The position numbers and the translations under genes are program-made. Of a stretch of 21,046 bases of DNA, positions 1 to 7,421 are shown one piece after another (the first letter of the stretch is position 1; each line of letters opens with the position of its first letter). The notes below the pieces were generated by a model. The model was not told where the DNA came from and made no database searches. It worked only from the letters and a program-made list of their open reading frames with translations. This DNA comes from UBA6902 sp964393845 (GTDB lineage: Bacteria; Nitrospirota; Thermodesulfovibrionia; UBA6902): the NCBI GenBank assembly GCA_964393845.1, contig CAYMUX010000061.1, forward strand, positions 1 through 21,046, written 5' to 3'.

Positions 1-186
1 GGGCATGGGGTGTTCACATACTATTTTCTTAAGGCTTTAAAAGACGGCAAGAAAGATATTGCTGAGATTTACAGCTACATTAAACCATTGGTTGAAGATG
101 AGGCAAAGCAACTCAATGTCCAGCAAAGCCCGAGCATAAGTCCAGATGTAGAAAAGATAAGAGGGAGGTTTGGGTTGAGGAAATGA
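1..186 (+). CDS. Caspase-like (peptidase C14) protein, C-terminal fragment
   Basis: An open frame enters from the left edge and stops at TGA 184-186, giving the last 61 residues of a protein. It begins GHGVFTYYFLKALKDGKKD and continues with an I-x-E-I-Y-x-Y-I-K-P-x-V-E-x-E-A block and a QQSPSIS tail. This pattern (GHGVFTYYLLKGL, then a helix ending near VE.EA, then a Q.P motif) is what I know from the C-terminal part of bacterial caspase-family / peptidase C14 domains. The catalytic His and Cys would lie outside the window and cannot be checked. It is the only clear plus-strand gene and converges on the signalling operon. Identification rests on a short stretch, so it is moderately confident. 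Confidence 0.6.
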   Translation, partial: GHGVFTYYFLKALKDGKKDIAEIYSYIKPLVEDEAKQLNVQQSPSISPDVEKIRGRFGLRK

Positions 187-233
187 TTAAAATTATTGAG
201 AATGTTATTTCTGTCCTTCCCGCAGTTTGTATG

Positions 234-293
234 CCGGAATCTCGTCTTCTCAGACAATTGCATGCTGTAGAGATTCCGGTATAAAACCGGAAT
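234..293. repeat. Nested palindromic intergenic repeat
   Basis: CCGGAATCTC at 234-243 is the exact inverse of GAGATTCCGG at 270-279. The right arm also pairs with a second copy, ATTCCGG (273-279) against CCGGAAT (287-293) with a 7-nt loop, so two alternative hairpins share one arm. On the minus strand it reads TCATTCCGGTTTTATACCGG, which resembles dispersed palindromic repeats found in many environmental genomes. It lies between convergent genes. A weaker GC-rich fold (AGGC 331-334 with GCCT 340-343, extended imperfectly) is closer to the narL-type stop but lacks a T-run, so I do not call a terminator. Confidence 0.6.
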
Positions 294-364
294 GAGTGCG
301 CCTGAGAGTGTGCGAGGTCGGAGGGAGGGGAGGCCGAAAGCCTTTCCTACCCCTATCATGAATA

Positions 365-1021
365 TTAGCCGTCAATAGTTGTCAGGCCGTGCTGAATGGC
401 GAATTTTACCAGTCCCGGGAGGTCTTTGACGCCCAGCTTCTGCATAAGCCGGCTGCGGTATGTTTCTACTGTTTTAGGCGAAATAAAAAGGGTCCTTGCA
501 ATATCGGCGCTGGTTTTTCCTTCAACAACCAGTTGGATGACTTCCCTCTCACGGGAGCTCAGCATCTCAAAAGGACTCTTCGCTGATACGGTTTTGCGTT
601 GTTGAATGTAATCATCGATAACAGTTTCTTTTATACGCTGGCTGAGATAACGGCGTCCGTCGTGGACAGCGCGGACGGCTTCAACTACCTCCTGCCCGGC
701 CGATTCTTTTAATAAATATCCGCTTGCGCCTGCCTTTAATGCATGATAGATATGCTCTGCAGAGTGATGCATGGAAAGTATAAGCACCCGGCAGGAAGGG
801 CATGTCTCGCTGATTATTGATGTGGCTTCAATTCCATTTTGTCCGGGCATGGCAATGTCCATTATTACAACGTCCGGCTGAAGCTCTTTTATTTGACGCA
901 CTGCATCACGCCCGTTTGATGCAGCGCCTGTTACATTTATGCCATCCGCTCTCTCTAACAGGACCTGCAGGCCGTCACGGACTAATGCATGATCATCAGC
1001 AAGAAAGACCTTTATAGCCAT
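365..1021 (-). CDS. NarL/FixJ-family response regulator (REC-LuxR HTH)
   Basis: This is a 218-aa DNA-binding response regulator. The receiver domain spans about residues 3-118, with acidic pocket D9-D10, phospho-acceptor D55 in VVIMDIAMPG, S83 and K105. A LuxR-type helix-turn-helix covers about 150-212 (LSSREREVIQLVVEG, then SPKTVETYRSRLMQKLG). I start at ATG 1021 because the receiver begins immediately (MAIKVFLADDH). A TTG eight codons upstream (1045) is in frame but sits only 2 nt from the GGGGGAG run. It is the last gene of the six-gene operon and follows a HisKA_3 kinase, the class that normally phosphorylates NarL-type regulators, so the two are a likely cognate pair (inference). Target promoters are unknown. 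Confidence 0.92.
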   Translation of the reverse strand: MAIKVFLADDHALVRDGLQVLLERADGINVTGAASNGRDAVRQIKELQPDVVIMDIAMPGQNGIEATSIISETCPSCRVLILSMHHSAEHIYHALKAGASGYLLKESAGQEVVEAVRAVHDGRRYLSQRIKETVIDDYIQQRKTVSAKSPFEMLSSREREVIQLVVEGKTSADIARTLFISPKTVETYRSRLMQKLGVKDLPGLVKFAIQHGLTTIDG

Positions 1022-1047
1022 TTTTATGAAAAGTTTTCCTTTCAAAT

Positions 1048-1070
1048 CTCCCCCTTTACTAAAGGGGGGA
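1048..1070. repeat. CCCCCTTT/AAAGGGGG palindrome between kinase and regulator genes
   Basis: Perfect 8-bp arms CCCCCTTT (1050-1057) and AAAGGGGG (1061-1068) enclose a 3-nt loop. The same kind of hairpin occurs at 15108-15191 and 21010-21030, so this is a short copy of a dispersed repeat. It fills most of the 60-nt gap between the HisKA_3 kinase and the response regulator, so the mRNA would carry a strong hairpin just before the regulator's start. There is no T-run, so it is not a classical terminator. Confidence 0.7.
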
Positions 1071-1081
1071 ATATAGCGGCC

Positions 1082-2242
1082 TTAAACTTTAATATTAATA
1101 GTAATCTTTGTTCCCTTTCCCGGTCCGGATGCAATATGAAATATACCGCCGAGGGCATTAATTCGCTCCTGCATGGTGATGATTCCCCATCCGGTCGGTT
1201 TTTTTAATTCCTTCAGCCCTGCCTGGTTAAATCCTTTGCCGTTATCTTCGATCGTCAGGCGGAATAATCCGTCTTTCTTTTCAAATGCCAGAATTACTTT
1301 GCCGGCATCGGCATGTTTGGCTATGTTTGTCAGGGCCTCCTGTGAGACGCGAAAAATGGCAGACTCCTCTGCTTCCGGCAACCGGGATGGGAGTTCATCC
1401 CCAAGTATGGAAACTTCTATCCCGGTCCTCTGCTGAAATTTATCTCCATACCATTTCAAAGCCGCCACAAGCCCGTAATCATCCAGCACCTCTGGCCGCA
1501 AATCATCCATTACATGCCGGATTTTCTCTGCTGCATCCTCTATAAGCGCCATTGAATCGTCCAGTCTGCTGCCGATAACTTTTAATGACTCCGATGATAA
1601 TTGGCTGCGTATAATATTCATGTTGATGCTCAGTCCGGTAAGGTTCTGACCGACCCTGTCATGGAGTTCACGGGCCAGCTCTTTTCTTTCGATCTCTTCA
1701 ACATCCTGCAGGCGTGAAGCCAGGGCCCGCAGTAGTTTCTCCGAGCGCTGCAAAGACTCCTCTGCGCGCCTGCGTTCGAATATCTCGCTTTCAAGGTCCT
1801 GGGTCCTCTGCCTGACCATATCTTCAAGATAGTGTTTGTAATTTTCTTTCAGCTTTAAGTACTTATTATTCTGGAAGGCCTTACTTAAGGAGTTCAAGAG
1901 GTAGTTGGGGGGAGAGGGCTTAATAATTAAATCAAAGGCCCCTTTGTTTATCGCATCGACTGCCACATTCAAATCGGCGTATGCGGTCATTAAAATTACC
2001 GGCAGCCGGGAATTTATTTTATGTATCTTTTCAATAAGGACGATTCCTGATACTTCGGGCATCCTTACATCAGACAGGACAACGTCAATTTTATTTTCCT
2101 GAATTATAGTTAATGCTTCATTTGCATTACTGCAGGAAGTCACGCTATAACCTTCCTTTATCAGCAGTAATGAAGTGGATTCAAGGACCTGAATATCGTC
2201 ATCTACAATAAGGACTTCATTGTCGACATTCTTATTCACCAT
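1082..2242 (-). CDS. REC-HisKA_3 histidine kinase (NarX/DegS-like, cytoplasmic)
   Basis: This is a 386-aa soluble kinase with an N-terminal receiver. REC spans about 8-122 (LIVDDD, phospho-acceptor D58 in VVLSDVRMP, T86, K108). A charged coiled coil of about 125-180 follows. The HisKA_3 dimerisation domain has its phospho-histidine H194 in ERKELARELHDRVGQNLTGL. HATPase_c covers about 290-386 (N306 in SQEALTNIAKHA; D333-N334-G335 in EDNGKGF; GWGIITMQERINALGG). There are no membrane segments, so input probably arrives by phosphotransfer to the N-terminal receiver. The ATG at 2242 overlaps the upstream hybrid-kinase stop by 11 nt, suggesting translational coupling. The NarL-type gene downstream is the natural output partner (inference from family pairing). 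Confidence 0.93.
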   Translation of the reverse strand: MVNKNVDNEVLIVDDDIQVLESTSLLLIKEGYSVTSCSNANEALTIIQENKIDVVLSDVRMPEVSGIVLIEKIHKINSRLPVILMTAYADLNVAVDAINKGAFDLIIKPSPPNYLLNSLSKAFQNNKYLKLKENYKHYLEDMVRQRTQDLESEIFERRRAEESLQRSEKLLRALASRLQDVEEIERKELARELHDRVGQNLTGLSINMNIIRSQLSSESLKVIGSRLDDSMALIEDAAEKIRHVMDDLRPEVLDDYGLVAALKWYGDKFQQRTGIEVSILGDELPSRLPEAEESAIFRVSQEALTNIAKHADAGKVILAFEKKDGLFRLTIEDNGKGFNQAGLKELKKPTGWGIITMQERINALGGIFHIASGPGKGTKITINIKV

Positions 2243-4163
2243 GAAGCGCCTTTTTTATATTTTTTAATAAAACATCGGGCATGACCGGCTTTACGATATA
2301 TTGACAATTATCTGCAAGCATACCCTTTCTGCTCATATTCTCTACCGAATAGCCGCTTGTAAAAATCGCTTTCATTTCCGGGTTCATTTTTTTTATTTCC
2401 TCGTAAGTCTCTCTCCCGTTTTTCTTCGGCATCACTACATCAACTAAAAGGAGACTTATTTTATCTTTGTTTTCCCGGAATTTTTCTAAAGCATCCTCCC
2501 CGTCCACGGCCTCTATAACGTTGTATCCATATTTTTCAAGGATTCTTTTCTCCGACTGTCTAACTTCCGCCTCATCCTCTACTACCAGGATGGTCTCTGC
2601 ATTTCCCCTCAGATCAGAAGGTTTTGTTTCCTCTTTCTTTTCAACTCGCATGTCAGCAGTATGGAAATATATCTTAAATGTAGTCCCTTTTCCCGGCTCA
2701 CTGTCGGCGGTTATATAGCCGTCGTGCTGTTTCACTATTCCGTAAATTATGGAAAGCCCCAGCCCCGTGCCTTTGCCCGGTTCTTTGGTTGTAAAGAACG
2801 GCTCGAATATCTTCTGCTTTGTTTCTTCATCCATTCCTGTGCCTGAATCTGAAATCGACAGGAGCGCATAGGTCCCGGGTTTTCCAAAACCACGGGAGCT
2901 GATGAAATCACTGCTTAATTCGATAAGTCCCGTTTCAATGGTCAGAATGCCGCCGTCCGGCATGGCGTCCCGCGAGTTTGTGGCCAGGTTTATTATGATC
3001 TGCTCAATCTGGGCGCTGTCTGCCATTATGACCGGCTCTTTATCGGAGAGTTTAATATCAACCTGTATATCTTCGCCGATAAATTTAGAAAGCAGCTTCT
3101 CCATATTCCTCACGGAATCATTAAGGCCCATGGGGATTGGATTTATAAAATGCTTTCTACTGAAGGCAAGAAGCCCCCTTGTTATATCTGCGGCCTTAAG
3201 TGAAAGGGCGGTGATCTGGTCGAGGTCGCCTTTTAATGTTTCATCTTCTTTTGTCTTTGACTGTAACAGGTATACATAATTTACAATGGCTGAGAGGATG
3301 TTATTAAAGTCATGGGCCACGCCGCCTGCAAGCTGCCCCACAGCTTCCATTTTTTGTGAATGCAATAACTGAGACTCAAGCTTTTTGCGCTCCGTAATGT
3401 CCAGAATAACGGATATAATACAGGGCCTATCTTCAATAGAAATTTTCTCTGCCGACCAGAGCACCGTCAGGACATCCCCTGACTTTGTACGGCATTTGAC
3501 TTCCCTGTTATGAACGCTCTCATTCAGAAGGAGCTGCCCGAAAGTCTTATTATAGTCGTCATCCCCGGGCCATATTCCAAGCTCTGAGGCAGTATGACCC
3601 ACCACTTCTTCACGGCTGTATCCGGTTGCCAGCAGGAATGAGTCATTAATATCTATAAACAGGCCTTCTTTTAACGTTGTTATTGCGATAAAAGTCGGAC
3701 TTGAGCGTAACGCCTTGGAGAACTTCTCCTCTGATAATCTTAAATTATCTTCCGCCTTTTCTTTTTCATGCCGGATATTTTTTCGCTCCAGGGCGCTCTT
3801 GATAGCGGGGCCGAGACGGGGCAGATGCTCCTTGGTAACATAATCCCAGGCCCCTGCCTTTATGCAGTCCACGGCAGTCTCTTCATTGATAGAGCCTGTT
3901 ACCACTATAAAAGGGGTCCGGGGAGCAATGGCTTTAGCCAGCAGCAGCGCCTCCATCCCTGTAAATTGAGGGAGCATATAGTCGGACAGAATTATATCCG
4001 GTTTAAATTCCTGAAGCGCCGCGCAATAAGTGTCCTCTGAATCTACTCTCTTTGAGGTGAAGATAAAGTGTTTTCGGTTCAGCTCCCTCTCCACCAAGTC
4101 TGCATCGGTTGAAACATCTTCAAGGATCAATATTTTAAGAACGTCTTTCATAACTGCCTTCAT
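2232..4163 (-). CDS. Hybrid histidine kinase REC-PAS-HisKA-HATPase-REC
   Basis: This 643-aa soluble hybrid kinase has five domains. REC1 covers about 8-125 (LILEDVSTDAD, phospho-acceptor D61 in IILSDYMLPQF, K111). PAS covers about 143-258 and ends in the usual DITERKK. HisKA has H284 in GQLAGGVAHDFNNILSAI. HATPase_c covers about 380-502 (NLATNSRDAMPDGG, D439-S440-G441, FEPFFTTKEPGKGTGLGL). REC2 covers about 525-640 (VVEDE, D575 in LLVDVVMPKKNG, T602, K625). REC1 is the same subtype as the receiver that opens the diguanylate cyclase of this operon. REC2 closely resembles the lone receiver at 15232-15684. I use ATG 4163, with GGACAGGG upstream; an ATG four codons later is an alternative. It follows the Cache kinase after a 44-nt gap. 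Confidence 0.93.
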   Translation of the reverse strand: MKAVMKDVLKILILEDVSTDADLVERELNRKHFIFTSKRVDSEDTYCAALQEFKPDIILSDYMLPQFTGMEALLLAKAIAPRTPFIVVTGSINEETAVDCIKAGAWDYVTKEHLPRLGPAIKSALERKNIRHEKEKAEDNLRLSEEKFSKALRSSPTFIAITTLKEGLFIDINDSFLLATGYSREEVVGHTASELGIWPGDDDYNKTFGQLLLNESVHNREVKCRTKSGDVLTVLWSAEKISIEDRPCIISVILDITERKKLESQLLHSQKMEAVGQLAGGVAHDFNNILSAIVNYVYLLQSKTKEDETLKGDLDQITALSLKAADITRGLLAFSRKHFINPIPMGLNDSVRNMEKLLSKFIGEDIQVDIKLSDKEPVIMADSAQIEQIIINLATNSRDAMPDGGILTIETGLIELSSDFISSRGFGKPGTYALLSISDSGTGMDEETKQKIFEPFFTTKEPGKGTGLGLSIIYGIVKQHDGYITADSEPGKGTTFKIYFHTADMRVEKKEETKPSDLRGNAETILVVEDEAEVRQSEKRILEKYGYNVIEAVDGEDALEKFRENKDKISLLLVDVVMPKKNGRETYEEIKKMNPEMKAIFTSGYSVENMSRKGMLADNCQYIVKPVMPDVLLKNIKKALHGE

Positions 4164-4207
4164 CCAAATCCCTGTCCTTCCCCTGGAAACAATTATCTCA
4201 CAATATC

Positions 4208-6280
4208 TTAAAAAGTAAAGAAAAAAGTTGCCCCTTCATTTACCTTTGCCTCAGCCCATATTCTTCCGCCGTGGCGGTGGACTAAACGCTGAACAATTGC
4301 AAGGCCTACTCCCGTGCCCTCAAAATCCTTCGGGCTGTGAAGGCGCTGAAACAGGCTGAACAGCTTTTCTGCGTATTTCATGTCAAATCCAACGCCGTTG
4401 TCCTTTACGTAATACACGGGTTTTTCATTATTCAGCCTGCTTCCCGCTTCTATCTCTGCGACTTCTCTTTGCCCGGTAAATTTGATCGCATTGGACAGAA
4501 GATTTCTCATGATCTGTGTAATCAGCACGCTGTCTCCCTGACACGAAGGAAGGGGGTTTACATGGAAATTTATTGTCCTTTCAGGGCATTCCTGCTTCAG
4601 CTCCGCGAATATATCTTCAGCAAGTTTCTTCATATCTATTTCGGACTTTTTCAGGGGTTGAAGTCCCATCCGTGACAATCTAAGGATGTCATCAATCAAC
4701 TGCCTGATCTGTACAACATTAGTATGTATAACATTTAATATTCGCAGTCCTTCTGCGTCCAGACTGCCTGCATAATCTTCCAGGAGGATGTTGGAAAAAC
4801 CGTTTACGGCCCTCAGGGGGGCCTTGAGGTCATGTGATATTGAATAGCTGAAAGTCTCCATCTCCTTGACGGCAATCTGAAGCTCCCTGTTGCTTGCCTT
4901 GAGTTCTTCCGTGCGTTTATTAATCAGATTTTCCATATTGTCACGGCTCTTTTTCAGTTCTTCCTGGACCTTCATACGTTCTATGATTTCCATCTCAAGG
5001 TCTTTATTAGCCGAGTTTAATTGTTCAGTGCGGGTCTTGACCTGGGAATCCAGTTCATTATGCCAGTCCTGAACACGCTGCGCCATTGAATTGAATATCA
5101 CTGAGAGCGAGCCCACTTCATCGGAAGTAGTTACCGGGGCCCTGGCGCAGAGGTCGCCTCTTTCTATCTTTCCGGCTGTATTACTTAATGCCAGTATAGG
5201 ACCTGAAATATTTCTGACAATTACAAATATTACTGCAATAACAAAGATGGCGCCGAATATTGTTATTAATAGCGAATGAACAATTCTCGCTTTAAAAGGT
5301 GCAAATATCTCAGCCTGATCTTCTTTAACCACCAGACCCCACCCCAGCTCGGATGTGATACGCAGGTGACGGTACGCAGCCAGCACCGGTATGCCGCGGT
5401 AGTCTTCAGCAGCAATACTCCCCTCTTCTCCACTGGCGGCAAAAAGTGCAGGTTTGGCTTTTATCCGATAGTTAAGCGGTTTGGGTATTGTTCCGTCAGG
5501 CAACGCATATTTCAAAGATGCGAGAATATTTACATCCTGGTCAACCAGAAGCGCTTCGCCGGTCACTCCAAGCCCTTCGCCCGTATGGAGCATCGGCTCC
5601 ATAAAATCACGGGTATTAACATGCATTATAAGTATTGCGATGTCTTTAGCCTTATCTTTGACGGCAAAGTATATGTTTAAATCAAGTTCTCCATCAACCG
5701 GGTTGATTCCGGCGCTTATTAAGCGGCCGTTATTTTGGAATATATTTGAGAGAATGATGCGGTCAATAACTCTTTTACCCAGCAGCCGGCTCCGGTCAGA
5801 TACTATGACTGATCCGCTATCAGGATCAACAATCTCTATGTCGGCATAAACATCATAGGTTGATTTAACTAAGATCAAGTGTTTTTTTACAATCTGAAAG
5901 GCCTCGTTCTTTCTCACTTCCGCCCACAGCGCCCTATCATCCAGGCCGCTCACAGTATTTTTTTGTATTACCTTATTAAGCTCTGCCAGATAGGGCTTTA
6001 AGAGATCACTTTCGGCAATTACTTTTGCATTATCTATTCTCTCCTCTATCCAGCGCATCAGCAGCTCCTTTTTCAGGTCTGCCACGAGATTGAGGCTCTT
6101 GAATACCCTGGATTGTTCTTCGAGGTATTCACCTTTAAAGCTCGTAAAGGGCGCCCCGTATGTTCTCACTACTTCGAACGCAACAAGAGTCACTATAAAT
6201 AGCAGGCCGAAAGAAATGAGCATCTTTGTACGGATGCTTGAAAATAAATTTACTCCTCCGGCTGCAATCTTAGTCTTCAT
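4208..6280 (-). CDS. Membrane sensor histidine kinase (dCache-HAMP-HisKA-HATPase)
   Basis: With the start chosen here the protein has 690 residues. TM1 covers about 20-38 (MLISFGLLFIVTLVAF) and TM2 about 334-356. The roughly 295-residue segment between them looks like a periplasmic double Cache sensor (DIEIVDPDSGSVIVSD..., GEALLVDQDVNIL..., ELGWGLVVKEDQAE). HAMP covers about 357-408, then a long coiled coil. HisKA has H483 in SYSISHDLKAPLRAVNGFS, the subtype common in phytochrome-like kinases. HATPase_c has N593/N597, D627-N628-G629 and GTGVGLAIVQRLVHRHGG. It has no receiver of its own, so it must signal to another protein. I chose ATG 6280 (GGGGGG upstream, 11-nt overlap with the preceding stop) over an in-frame start at 6340 that would overlap by 71 nt. 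Confidence 0.92.
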   Translation of the reverse strand: MKTKIAAGGVNLFSSIRTKMLISFGLLFIVTLVAFEVVRTYGAPFTSFKGEYLEEQSRVFKSLNLVADLKKELLMRWIEERIDNAKVIAESDLLKPYLAELNKVIQKNTVSGLDDRALWAEVRKNEAFQIVKKHLILVKSTYDVYADIEIVDPDSGSVIVSDRSRLLGKRVIDRIILSNIFQNNGRLISAGINPVDGELDLNIYFAVKDKAKDIAILIMHVNTRDFMEPMLHTGEGLGVTGEALLVDQDVNILASLKYALPDGTIPKPLNYRIKAKPALFAASGEEGSIAAEDYRGIPVLAAYRHLRITSELGWGLVVKEDQAEIFAPFKARIVHSLLITIFGAIFVIAVIFVIVRNISGPILALSNTAGKIERGDLCARAPVTTSDEVGSLSVIFNSMAQRVQDWHNELDSQVKTRTEQLNSANKDLEMEIIERMKVQEELKKSRDNMENLINKRTEELKASNRELQIAVKEMETFSYSISHDLKAPLRAVNGFSNILLEDYAGSLDAEGLRILNVIHTNVVQIRQLIDDILRLSRMGLQPLKKSEIDMKKLAEDIFAELKQECPERTINFHVNPLPSCQGDSVLITQIMRNLLSNAIKFTGQREVAEIEAGSRLNNEKPVYYVKDNGVGFDMKYAEKLFSLFQRLHSPKDFEGTGVGLAIVQRLVHRHGGRIWAEAKVNEGATFFFTF

Positions 6281-7421
6281 TCCCGCCCCCCTGTACATCA
6301 TAAATGAATTCATTGAGGCGGTATGCCGCAGGCTCAGCAAGAACTGATTTCAATATCTGGAGGTCAAAGCTGTCGCGCACCTTCTCCCAATTACCGGAAT
6401 GCGGAATCTTGCCCAGGCCGTTAAGAAATATGAATTCTTTATATATCCTGCCGGATTGAGCAAGGTCGCTTTCAGGAATTACAGGCGGAAAAGCCCTCCC
6501 AGTGATATCTTTCATGGCCAGGCCGGCTATTTTATTTTCCGACAGGACCATATTCATATCTGTCAGTCTTCCGGATTCATCAATAGTCCATTGACTTGCC
6601 TTCAGTAAATTTTGTCTATCTGCCTGGATCCAGCGGAGCGCCCTGATCTCTGCTGCCAATATCAGGCGCATGATATCAGGGTGATTATCATAAAGAGTTT
6701 TATTGAAATATAAATAACCTGTGCTCAGACTGCGATGAATGATTACTTTATCCGGATAACTTATCAGAGTTATCGAAGGGGCCGGCTCCCAGGCGGAGAA
6801 CGCATCAATCCTTCCTTTAAACAAGGCCTCCGGCATTTCAGATACTTCCATGGGAATAAGATCAACCATGGATTCATCAAGCCCTTCAGCGGACAGTGTA
6901 TTCAACAAGGTGTAATGCGCATTGGAGCCGTAAGCATATCCTATCCTCTTTCCCCGCAGTTCATTGACCAGCATATGACGGCTTGCCACAATGGAGACAA
7001 AACCCTGCTGGATCAATGCCGGAATAATAATGTCCATATCTGATGCAAGAGAGATTGCCGGCATGTCGCCCCCGACTCCGGCATCCAGGTCTCCTCTGAG
7101 CATGAAAAAATTTACATCATGCCCTTTTAGAAATGGAAAAAAACGGACCTCAACATCATGCTCTTTCATCGCCTCTTTCAGGATGACATCGTGCTTCATT
7201 GTTTCAGTAATAAGACCTGTAGGCATATAAAACGGCTGAGTGCCTATATTAACGACATTATCCGTGTTGTCAAATCTATAAGTGGAATATATCGGATGCC
7301 TGGACAGGTCAGCTAAGGAGATGACGGAAGCCGGTTTGTCCTTCCCTGTTTTTATCAACGCAGCAATGATCAGAAAAATTGCTGCTGTTACAAGGACCAA
7401 ACCTGAGAGTTTTTTCTTCAT
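6270..7421 (-). CDS. Periplasmic NMT1/SsuA-like substrate-binding protein, membrane-anchored or secreted
   Basis: This 383-aa protein has an N-terminal hydrophobic segment at about 5-24 (LSGLVLVTAAIFLIIAALI) with no lipobox cysteine, so it is either secreted or held by an uncleaved anchor. The rest follows the ABC-type nitrate/sulfonate/taurine binding-protein fold: VNIGTQPFYMPTGL near 57-70, LRGDLDAGVGGDMPA near 108-121, RGKRIGYAYGSNAHYTLL near 156-172, and the hallmark DAFSAWEPAP near 206-215. No permease or ATPase gene lies nearby. Its stop overlaps the Cache kinase start by 11 nt and its own start overlaps the cyclase stop by 1 nt (TAATG), so it is translated with signalling proteins. A ligand-presenting role for the kinase is inferred. 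The ligand cannot be read from the sequence. Confidence 0.85.
   Translation of the reverse strand: MKKKLSGLVLVTAAIFLIIAALIKTGKDKPASVISLADLSRHPIYSTYRFDNTDNVVNIGTQPFYMPTGLITETMKHDVILKEAMKEHDVEVRFFPFLKGHDVNFFMLRGDLDAGVGGDMPAISLASDMDIIIPALIQQGFVSIVASRHMLVNELRGKRIGYAYGSNAHYTLLNTLSAEGLDESMVDLIPMEVSEMPEALFKGRIDAFSAWEPAPSITLISYPDKVIIHRSLSTGYLYFNKTLYDNHPDIMRLILAAEIRALRWIQADRQNLLKASQWTIDESGRLTDMNMVLSENKIAGLAMKDITGRAFPPVIPESDLAQSGRIYKEFIFLNGLGKIPHSGNWEKVRDSFDLQILKSVLAEPAAYRLNEFIYDVQGGGNED

Noticed and set aside
317..350. Rho-independent terminator after the NarL-type gene
   Set aside because: A GC-rich fold is possible but it is imperfect and has no T-run on the minus strand.
2902..3279. Plus-strand open frame of 125 codons
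   Set aside because: Antisense to the HisKA/HATPase part of the hybrid kinase; low-complexity serine/leucine-rich product typical of a shadow frame.
6281..6340. Upstream in-frame start for the Cache kinase
   Set aside because: It would overlap the binding-protein gene by 71 nt, and the ATG at 6280 has a G-rich ribosome site and an 11-nt overlap like another junction in the operon.
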